Assembly: GCA_003554565.1 (NCBI GenBank)
Contig: PWGR01000127.1
Span: forward strand, 1 to 11,810
DNA length: 11,810 nt
DNA from: Clostridia bacterium
Lineage (GTDB): Bacteria; Bacillota; Sulfobacillia; SLMV01
Reading direction: 5' to 3'
Positions within the stretch are counted from its first letter, which is position 1. Each line of letters starts with the position of its first letter. This document shows positions 6,417 to 11,810 of this stretch, piece by piece. The notes beneath the pieces were generated by a model. The model had not been told where the DNA came from, did not search any database, and saw nothing but the letters and a program-made list of their open reading frames with translations. Made by a program: the position numbers and the translations under genes.

Positions 6417-7817
6417 GTGCCGAGATATGCTTATGATCTGGTTTTGACCGGGGGTCGAGTCATCGACCCGCAAAACGACATCGACGCCGTGCTCGATCTG
6501 GGAATCAAGGACGGGCACATAACCGCAGTTTCCGAGGGAATCTCGGGGGAAAAAGCACGTGAAATCATAGACCTGGAGGGAGACCTGGTCTTCCCCGGCG
6601 TAGTCGACAGCCACGTACACGTGGGCCGCGGGAGGGGCGTGGGCTACCGCATGACCGCCGCGGTGGGCGTGACCACCATGGTCGACTTCGGCAGCACCAT
6701 GGACGACTTCCTGGCCGGTTTCGGGGAGCGCGGGGTGGGCCAGACCGTGGGCGCCCTGTACCCCATCAACCGGGAGCTCAGTGACCGGGACGCCCCGCAG
6801 GGCGAAATTGCCGGACTGGTGGATGAAGCCCTGGCAGAGGGCTCACTGGGCATCAAGATCGTCGGCGGACATTACCCGCTCACCCCGGAGACGACGTCGG
6901 AGATCATCAGCGCAGCCAACGAGCGCGGCTGCTACATCGCATTTCACCTCGGCACCACCGAGACCGGCAGCCACATCGAGGGTGTCCGGGAGATACCAGA
7001 GCTGCTCGGGGACAACAGAATGCACGTGGCCCACGCCAACAGCTACTGCCGCGGTATGGTCGAAAGCCCCGCGGAGGAGATCCTCGAGACCATGCAGCTC
7101 CTCGACCGGCTGGACGAACAGGTCGTGGCCGAGTCGTATCTGGGCACCATAAACGGCACCAGCGGCAGCTGCAGCGACGGTAAGCCGGACAGCCACGTGA
7201 CCCGCAACTGCCTGACCATGCGGGGCTACTCCCCTACCCAGGACGGCCTCCGGCAGGCCATCGCAGACGGCTACGGCAATGTCCGCGTGGAATACGGCGG
7301 GCGCATGGTGCTGGTTACCGGGACCGAGGGCGTGAAGCTGTGGGAGGAAAAGGACACGGACATGTCCATGAGCTTCCCGGTCAACTCGCCCCAGGCCACC
7401 TTCACCGCCGCTACAGCGAAGAACGAGGAAGGCGAGTTCATTGTCGACGCCATATCCACAGATGGAGGCGCTAACCCGCGCAACGTCGCCGTGGAGCGGG
7501 GCATGGCCCTTGTCCGCTACGGGGCTCTCACCCTTAGTGAGTTGGCCGACAAGCTTTCCGCCGCCCCGGCGGATATGTTCGGTCTCAAGCAGAAGGGACA
7601 CCTGGGCGAGGGCGCAGATGCGGATGTGACAGTTATCGACCCGGATGTAGGTCTCACCCGCATGACCATCGCGGGCGGACGCCCCATCATGCTGGACGGG
7701 GTGATCCTCGGCTGCGGGGGTACGGTAATCACCACCGCGGAGGGAGCGCCCGCCGTGCAGGAGGCCGGTTTCTCCTCTCTCGTCGCCGAGGCCGAGCAGG
7801 GGCGGCTGTATCGCTGA
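6417..7817 (+). CDS. Cyclic amidohydrolase, dihydroorotase/hydantoinase-like
   Basis: This 466-residue cytoplasmic enzyme belongs to the amidohydrolase superfamily, whose members hydrolyse C-N bonds in cyclic amides and N-acyl compounds. The GTG start has GGGAGGA 6 bases upstream. The N-terminus is the usual small beta domain (DLVLTGGRVIDPQNDID, then DLEGDLVFPGVVDSHVHVG). All expected metal ligands can be placed: H66 and H68 in DSHVHVG, K147 in GIKIVGGHY as the probable carboxylated lysine, H177 in AFHLGTTETG, H203 or H206 in MHVAHANSY, and D349 in ISTDGG. The C-terminal GHLGEGADADVTVIDPD motif is typical of dihydroorotase, hydantoinase and D-aminoacylase relatives. No pyrimidine, hydantoin or transport gene is adjacent, so the substrate is open. 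Its length suits hydantoinase or D-aminoacylase better than short dihydroorotases. It ends in TGA and converges with ribH. Confidence 0.85.
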   Translation: MPRYAYDLVLTGGRVIDPQNDIDAVLDLGIKDGHITAVSEGISGEKAREIIDLEGDLVFPGVVDSHVHVGRGRGVGYRMTAAVGVTTMVDFGSTMDDFLAGFGERGVGQTVGALYPINRELSDRDAPQGEIAGLVDEALAEGSLGIKIVGGHYPLTPETTSEIISAANERGCYIAFHLGTTETGSHIEGVREIPELLGDNRMHVAHANSYCRGMVESPAEEILETMQLLDRLDEQVVAESYLGTINGTSGSCSDGKPDSHVTRNCLTMRGYSPTQDGLRQAIADGYGNVRVEYGGRMVLVTGTEGVKLWEEKDTDMSMSFPVNSPQATFTAATAKNEEGEFIVDAISTDGGANPRNVAVERGMALVRYGALTLSELADKLSAAPADMFGLKQKGHLGEGADADVTVIDPDVGLTRMTIAGGRPIMLDGVILGCGGTVITTAEGAPAVQEAGFSSLVAEAEQGRLYR

Positions 7818-7839
7818 ACGTTGAGCAGATAACACCACG

Positions 7840-7889
7840 CCGCACCTGCCGCGCAGTATCTGGGTGAGCCTGTTGCGCGGCAGGTGCGG
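7840..7889. terminator. 15-bp perfect stem between convergent genes, probable bidirectional terminator
   Basis: CCGCACCTGCCGCGC (7840-7854) pairs perfectly with GCGCGGCAGGTGCGG (7875-7889) across a 20-base loop. It lies 22 bases after the amidohydrolase stop and about 100 bases after the ribH stop, where a shared terminator would be expected. Neither strand has a run of Ts after the stem, and the loop is large, so termination is inferred from position and stability. Confidence 0.55.
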
Positions 7890-7989
7890 AGCAGAGCACC
7901 AAAATAGACGCATTCTGCGGCATATGCAGGACGGAAAAGCCCCTCGAGCAACTCGACAATCTTTGCTGACCTGGCCTCAGCCAACTCCC

Positions 7990-8448
7990 TCAGCTGATCT
8001 TCTGCATCACATTGGCCATCTCAATTGCCGCCTCCGCCGCCTCGGCTCCCTTGTTGCCGGCCTTGGTCCCGGATCTCTCGATGGCCTGCTCCAGGGTGTC
8101 GGTGGTAATGACCCCGAAGATGACCGGTTTCTCCGCATCGAGGGAGACCTTGGCCACTCCCTTGGACACTTCCGCCGCCACGTAATCGAAGTGCGGGGTG
8201 TCCCCGCGCACCACCGCCCCCAGGCAGATCACGGCATCCGCCCCGGCGGTCGCCTTCTTCGCCGCAAGGGGTATCTCAAAGCTGCCCGGCACCCAGGTCA
8301 CCTCGATGTCACTCTCTGAGGCACCGTGCCGCTTGAGTCTGTCCAGCGCCCCGTTCAGAAGCTGTCTGGAAAACAGCTCGTTGAACCGGCCGATGACCAC
8401 GGCAAACTTCAGCCCCTCTGCACTTAGACTGCCCTCATTCACTTTCAT
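7990..8448 (-). CDS. ribH: 6,7-dimethyl-8-ribityllumazine synthase
   Basis: RibH condenses 5-amino-6-ribitylamino-uracil with 3,4-dihydroxy-2-butanone 4-phosphate to form lumazine, the last intermediate before riboflavin. The product is 152 residues, the normal length. Diagnostic blocks are GRFNE (20-24), WVPGSFEIP (52-60), CLGAVVRGDTPHFDYV (75-90) with H86 as the likely proton donor, and FGVITTDTLEQAIERSG (111-127) with R125 as the phosphate-binding arginine. The ATG at 8448 follows GGGGGAGAAGCG. Its first 14 bases overlap the end of ribBA, which suggests translational coupling. It is the last gene of the operon. Family members assemble into 60-subunit capsids or pentamers; which one applies cannot be read here. 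Confidence 0.97.
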   Translation of the reverse strand: MKVNEGSLSAEGLKFAVVIGRFNELFSRQLLNGALDRLKRHGASESDIEVTWVPGSFEIPLAAKKATAGADAVICLGAVVRGDTPHFDYVAAEVSKGVAKVSLDAEKPVIFGVITTDTLEQAIERSGTKAGNKGAEAAEAAIEMANVMQKIS

Positions 8449-9655
8449 CGCTTCTCCCCCTCTCGGCAGACAATCGATGGCCCAGCTTGTCTCGCTTGGT
8501 CTGCAGGTAGTGGATGTTGTGTGGATTGGCCCCCGTCTCCAACGGCAGGCGCTCTATCACTTGCAGGCCGTAGCCCCTGAGGCCCACGGTCTTCTTTTCG
8601 TTGTTGGTCAGAAGCCGCAGCCGTCTTATCCCCAGATCCTTCAGTATCTGCGCCCCTATACCGTAGTCTCTGAGATCGGCTGGAAACCCGAGCGCCTCGT
8701 TGGCCTCCACCGTGTCCAGTCCCCCGTCCTGCAGGTCGTAGGCCCGGAGCTTGTTGATGAGCCCGATGCCCCGGCCCTCCTGCCGCATGTACAGGATGAC
8801 GCCGGTGCCCTCCTCCTGAATCCTGGCCATAGCCGCTGACAGCTGTGGACCGCAGTCGCAGCGCAGCGACCCGAACACGTCCCCGGTCAGACACTCGGAG
8901 TGCACCCGGACCATCGGTGCCTCTACCCCGGACAGATCCCCCTTGACCAGAGCCTGGTGCACCTCGCCGGTGAGGCGGTCGCGGTAAGCGTGCAGGGTGA
9001 AGCGGCCGAACCGGGTCGGCAGCTGTACCTGCGCGACGTGCTCGACCAGCTCTTCCTCGGTGCGCCGATACCTGATGAGGTCCTCGATGGTTACCAGCTT
9101 CAGATCAAACTCGGAACAGAACTCGACGAGGTCGTCCACCCGGGCCATGGTCCCGTCGTCCTTCATGATCTCGCAGATCACCGCGACCGGGGCCAGGCCG
9201 GCCAGCTGCGCCAGGTCCACTCCGGCCTCAGTGTGACCCGCCCGCCGCAGCACCCCCCCGTCCTTGGCCACCAGCGGGAAGATATGCCCGGGACGGCGCA
9301 GGTCATCTGGTGTCGTCTCTGTATCGACGAGTGCCCGCACGGTCTCCGCCCGGTCGTAGGCGGAGATTCCCGTGGAGGTTCCGGCGGCGTCCACCGAGAC
9401 GGTGAAGGCGGTGCGCATGGTGTCGGTGTTGTCCCGCACCATCTGGGGGAGCTCCAGCTCCCCGGCCCGCTCGGCCGTCATCGGGGTACATATCAGCCCC
9501 CGGCACTCCCTGGCCATGAAGTTAATGTTCTCCGGTGTGGCGTGCTCGGCCGCCATCACCGCGTCGCCCTCGTTTTCCCGGTCCTCGTCATCGACCACCA
9601 CGACCATGCGTCCGACCCTGATTTCTTGCACCGCTTCTTCAATACTGTCGAACAT
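8435..9655 (-). CDS. ribBA: Bifunctional 3,4-dihydroxy-2-butanone-4-phosphate synthase / GTP cyclohydrolase II
   Basis: The 406-residue fusion makes both starting compounds of riboflavin synthesis. The N-terminal half (about 1-200) converts ribulose 5-phosphate to dihydroxybutanone phosphate plus formate. It shows DDEDRENEGD (22-31), GTSTGISAYDRAET (92-105), RRPGHIFPL (120-128) and HTEA (141-144). The C-terminal half (about 205-395) opens GTP. It shows VHSECLTGDVFGSLRCDCG with zinc ligands C255, C266 and C268, then MRQEGRGIGL (290-299) and NNEKK. Both active sites look complete. The ATG at 9655 has GGGAGG 6 bases upstream. The gene starts 21 bases after ribE and overlaps ribH by 14 bases. This fusion is common in Firmicutes and Actinobacteria (where it may be called ribAB). 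Confidence 0.97.
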   Translation of the reverse strand: MFDSIEEAVQEIRVGRMVVVVDDEDRENEGDAVMAAEHATPENINFMARECRGLICTPMTAERAGELELPQMVRDNTDTMRTAFTVSVDAAGTSTGISAYDRAETVRALVDTETTPDDLRRPGHIFPLVAKDGGVLRRAGHTEAGVDLAQLAGLAPVAVICEIMKDDGTMARVDDLVEFCSEFDLKLVTIEDLIRYRRTEEELVEHVAQVQLPTRFGRFTLHAYRDRLTGEVHQALVKGDLSGVEAPMVRVHSECLTGDVFGSLRCDCGPQLSAAMARIQEEGTGVILYMRQEGRGIGLINKLRAYDLQDGGLDTVEANEALGFPADLRDYGIGAQILKDLGIRRLRLLTNNEKKTVGLRGYGLQVIERLPLETGANPHNIHYLQTKRDKLGHRLSAERGRSDESE

Positions 9656-9676
9656 ACTGTGCCTCCCAGGTAAAAT

Positions 9677-10318
9677 TCATTTGAACCCCTTGTCCCGCAG
9701 AGCGTCCGCAGTCAGGTCATCCCCCGACGGCAGGCCGGAGACAAACTTCGCCACGTATTTTCCGATCAGATCAGCTTCAACATTTACCCTGCCCCCGGAC
9801 CTGAGGTCCCGCAGCGTGGTATGCTGGATGGTGTGAGGGATGATAGAGACGGAAAAACTCCCCCGCTCCAGCCCGGTTATGCTAAGGCTCACCCCATCTA
9901 CCGTTACTGACCCCTTCTCCACCAGTGACTCCGTAATCCCGGGATCAACCTCAATCACGAACAACTGCGCGTTGTCCTCCGGGCGCCGGCTCCTCACCCG
10001 CCCGACCCCATCAATGTGGCCCGAGACCAGATGCCCGCCGAACCTCTCGCCCGCCGCAATGGCCCGTTCCAGGTTCACCTTCGAGCCGACCCGCAGGTCG
10101 CCGAGAGTACTGTGCCGGACCGACTCGGGCATGATCCCGGCAGAAAATGCTGCGGGCTCCACCTCCTCTGCCGTGAGGCAAAGCCCATTCACGGCCACAC
10201 TGTCACCGACCGACAGATCCCCCATAACCTCTGCACACTGAATGCGCAGGTTCATGGCAGAGCCCTTCCTCTGTATGTCCGCCACCTCGCCTATCTCCTC
10301 CACTATGCCCGTAAACAT
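9677..10318 (-). CDS. ribE: Riboflavin synthase, alpha chain
   Basis: Riboflavin synthase dismutates two lumazine molecules into riboflavin and the ribitylamino-uracil precursor. The 213-residue product has the two tandem lumazine-binding domains of the family, at about 1-97 and 98-195. Motifs are the N-terminal MFTGIVEEIG, VNGLCLTA (43-50) with C47, FGGHLVSGHIDGVG (93-106) at the start of the second domain, and its VDGVSLSITG (140-149) counterpart. The ATG at 10318 overlaps the ribD stop in a TGATG arrangement and is preceded by GGAGGGGGAG, so translation is probably coupled to ribD. In Bacillus this gene has been called ribB or ribE. The length and both domains are normal. Confidence 0.96.
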   Translation of the reverse strand: MFTGIVEEIGEVADIQRKGSAMNLRIQCAEVMGDLSVGDSVAVNGLCLTAEEVEPAAFSAGIMPESVRHSTLGDLRVGSKVNLERAIAAGERFGGHLVSGHIDGVGRVRSRRPEDNAQLFVIEVDPGITESLVEKGSVTVDGVSLSITGLERGSFSVSIIPHTIQHTTLRDLRSGGRVNVEADLIGKYVAKFVSGLPSGDDLTADALRDKGFK

Positions 10319-11460
10319 CAGCTCTCCCCCTCCATGGGCGGGATGCGTGCTGTTATGCGCAGATCCTCACCCACGCGGTCTATCTCCATGTCGCACAGCT
10401 CAAGCACCTCATCCATGCTGTCAACGCCCGCCCCCTGCAGGGGAGTCGGTGCGTCGCGCCCGCCGATGAGCTTGCCCGCCAAAAAGATGACTATGCTGTC
10501 CACCAGACCGGAGAAGACCAGGCCGTGGGCCAGCTCTCCCCCTCCCTCGCAGAGAACACTGGTTATCTCTCTTGCGGCCAAGCCGTGCAGCAGGGACTTC
10601 AGGTCCAGACCGTCGCCGTCCGGCCGGCTCTGAAAAGTCTCCACCTGCGCCCCGGCATAGCGTAGTTTTTCCAGCCGCCCCTGCGGGGCATCGCCCGTGC
10701 AGGCGACGAGCACCGGCCTCTCCGGAGCTTCCCACAGGAGCCGCGCCCCAGCCGGCAGGCGGGCGAGGCTGTCGGCTATCACGCGCAGGGGCTGCGCGCT
10801 TTCCGGACACTCGGGCAAACGGCACGTCAGCCGGGGATCATCGGACCGGGCCGTCCCTATCCCCACCAGGACGGCATCGGAGGCGGCGCGCTGACGGTGC
10901 ACCCACTTCCGGGCCTCGTCCCCGCTTATCCAGCGCGAGTCACCGGTCCTGGTGGCGATCTTGCCGTCCAGGGTCATGGCCATCTTCAGCGTCACAAACG
11001 GCATTCCGCTACCGATGTATTTTGTGTATGCCTCATTGAGGCGCTGTGCCTCGTCCTCCAGAAGACCCGTCTCCACCTGCACCCCGGCCTCGCGCAGCCG
11101 GGATAATCCCCGCCCGGCCACGCGGGGATTGGGGTCGACCATGGCGGCAAAGACCCTCACCACCCCGCTTTCGATGATCTCTTCCGTGCAGGGTGGGGTC
11201 CTGCCGTGATGGCAGCAGGGCTCGAGATTCACATACAGGTCGGCGCCGGAGGCCAGCTCCCCCGCATCCCGCAGGGCTGCAGCCTCGGCATGGGGTCGCC
11301 CCGGGACCCGGTGATATCCCTCCCCGACGATCTCGCCGTCGGATACCACCACCGCCCCCACCATCGGATTGGGACTGGCCGTTCCCCGCCCGTACCGCGC
11401 AAGGTCCAGCGCCCACCGCATGAACTTCTCACCTGATTCCACTGTGTTCACCCACCCCAT
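10318..11460 (-). CDS. ribD: Bifunctional diaminohydroxyphosphoribosylaminopyrimidine deaminase / 5-amino-6-(5-phosphoribosylamino)uracil reductase
   Basis: RibD carries out the second and third steps of the pathway, deaminating the pyrimidine ring and then reducing the ribosyl side chain with NADPH. From the ATG at 11460 it is 380 residues. The deaminase domain (about 10-145) has HAE (57-59) and PCCHHGRTPPC (81-91), giving zinc ligands H57, C82 and C91 with E59 as the catalytic acid. The reductase domain (about 153-375) shows LKMAMTLDGKIAT (158-170), GIGTARSDDPRLTCR (200-214) and CEGGGEL (304-310). I reject the in-frame ATG at 11481 because it lies inside the terminator hairpin. GTGs at 11451 and 11442 remain possible starts. 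It is the first gene of the operon, controlled by the FMN riboswitch. Confidence 0.95.
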   Translation of the reverse strand: MGWVNTVESGEKFMRWALDLARYGRGTASPNPMVGAVVVSDGEIVGEGYHRVPGRPHAEAAALRDAGELASGADLYVNLEPCCHHGRTPPCTEEIIESGVVRVFAAMVDPNPRVAGRGLSRLREAGVQVETGLLEDEAQRLNEAYTKYIGSGMPFVTLKMAMTLDGKIATRTGDSRWISGDEARKWVHRQRAASDAVLVGIGTARSDDPRLTCRLPECPESAQPLRVIADSLARLPAGARLLWEAPERPVLVACTGDAPQGRLEKLRYAGAQVETFQSRPDGDGLDLKSLLHGLAAREITSVLCEGGGELAHGLVFSGLVDSIVIFLAGKLIGGRDAPTPLQGAGVDSMDEVLELCDMEIDRVGEDLRITARIPPMEGES

Positions 11461-11487
11461 TAAAAAAACCCTGAAGTACATTCAGGG
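11461..11487 (-). terminator. Intrinsic terminator of the FMN riboswitch
   Basis: On the minus strand CCCTGAA and TTCAGGG form a perfect 7-bp stem with loop TGTAC, followed at once by seven Ts. It lies 12 bases beyond the riboswitch aptamer and directly in front of ribD. This is the expected expression platform: FMN-bound aptamer favours the hairpin and premature termination. I could not resolve the competing antiterminator pairing by eye. Confidence 0.93.
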
Positions 11488-11499
11488 CAGTCAAGAGTC

Positions 11500-11642
11500 A
11501 TCTTCTCCCGTCCAGACTTTACTGTCGGCTCTGGGTTTTAACCAGAATCCTGCCTCTCGGCTCGCGGGCTCACCCCACATAAGTGGGTTTCACCGCCGGT
11601 CAGGAGTTGAGGGGAATTCCCTCGCACCTTGCCCCGAAGATC
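11500..11642 (-). ncRNA. FMN riboswitch (RFN element)
   Basis: The minus strand reads GATCTTCGGGGCAAGGTG, then CTGACCGGCGGTGA, GAGCCCGCGAGCCG, GATTCTGGTTAAA, CAGAGCCGACAGTAAAGTC and TGGACGGGAGAAGAT, in the order of the RFN consensus. P1 closes between ATCTTC (11641-11636) and GAAGAT (11505-11500). A terminator and then ribD follow. The aptamer binds flavin mononucleotide and lowers expression of ribDE-BA-H when FMN is plentiful. Confidence 0.96.
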
Positions 11643-11677
11643 ACGAAATCGCTATTTATTTTGCTATGTTGCGACCA

Positions 11678-11706
11678 AGTATATCAGGTCGCAGGGGGAG
11701 GTTCAA
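11678..11706 (-). promoter_or_regulatory. Vegetative promoter of the riboflavin operon
   Basis: TTGAAC (11706-11701) and TATACT (11683-11678) are separated by exactly 17 bases on the minus strand, close to the sigma-70/sigma-A consensus TTGACA-17-TATAAT. Transcription should start near 11671, about 30 bases before the riboswitch. A dyad, GCGACC (11671-11676) and GGTCGC (11687-11692), straddles the -10 element and could be an operator. Confidence 0.85.
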
Positions 11707-11708
11707 TC

Positions 11709-11744
11709 CTGCCCGGATACCCATTACCTGGCGGCTGCCCGGAT
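11709..11744. repeat. 10-bp direct repeat upstream of the rib promoter
   Basis: CTGCCCGGAT occurs at 11709-11718 and again at 11735-11744, 26 bases apart start to start. The first copy sits 3 bases upstream of the -35 element. The spacing and place would suit an activator, but FMN riboswitch control usually needs none, so the function is unknown. Confidence 0.5.
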
Positions 11745-11810
11745 GGTGTGCTCGACAGACAGAAGTGGATGGACCACATGATGACAGAAAACCACCGAAG
11801 ATGAGGGAAA

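Noticed and set aside
6177..6620. 147-codon minus-strand open frame crossing the amidohydrolase start
   Set aside because: It overlaps the first 200 bases of a well-supported gene on the opposite strand and lacks any motif.
6843..7913. 356-codon minus-strand open frame
   Set aside because: It is antisense to the amidohydrolase gene, whose motifs are unambiguous, and shows only shadow composition.
8900..9673. 257-codon plus-strand open frame
   Set aside because: It is antisense to ribBA, which is certain. Its His/Gly/Arg-rich sequence has no family resemblance.
11479..11481. ATG at 11481 as the ribD start
   Set aside because: It sits in the terminator hairpin of the riboswitch and would add seven residues (MYFRVFL) absent from RibD proteins.

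Overview
The window looks like part of a GC-rich Gram-positive chromosome, most likely a clostridial or Peptococcaceae-type Firmicute. The signs are AGGAGG-type ribosome binding sites in front of most genes, several GTG starts, a ribD-ribE-ribBA-ribH operon under an FMN riboswitch with an intrinsic terminator, a secreted S-layer-homology protein, and a SARP/BTAD regulator with a GGDEF-like tail. The assignment is inferred from gene content; there is no rRNA or other marker gene here.

Layout from left to right. A small CxH...CxxC protein starts at 147 on the minus strand and runs off the left edge. Next on the same strand is a 75-residue protein (281-508), then a regulatory-looking gap (509-845) holding two pairs of 11-bp direct repeats. 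The SARP/BTAD regulator occupies 846-2120. A 585-bp gap without a supported gene follows, ending in a strong hairpin just beyond a large exported SLH protein (2706-4667, minus). After another 577-bp gap comes a UPF0173-type metallo-beta-lactamase-fold hydrolase (5245-5943, minus), whose frame is intact except for one in-frame TAG at codon 40. It is divergent from the only convincing plus-strand gene, a cyclic-amidohydrolase (dihydroorotase/hydantoinase-like) protein at 6417-7817. That gene converges on the riboflavin operon, with a 15-bp perfect stem between the two.

The riboflavin operon (minus, 11706 down to 7990) is the best understood part. A near-consensus promoter leads into an FMN riboswitch (11500-11642), an intrinsic terminator (11461-11487), and then ribD, ribE, ribBA and ribH with overlapping or close junctions. 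Together these encode the route from GTP and ribulose 5-phosphate to riboflavin except for the phosphatase step, which commonly lies elsewhere. FMN should shut the operon off through the riboswitch.

I see no CRISPR array, tRNA, rRNA, transposase or phage gene, and no clearly new multi-gene system. The points most worth a second look are the amber codon inside the hydrolase, the 11-bp-phased repeats near the SARP gene, the SARP-GGDEF-like fusion, the amidohydrolase of unknown substrate, and the unassigned repeats around the rib promoter.
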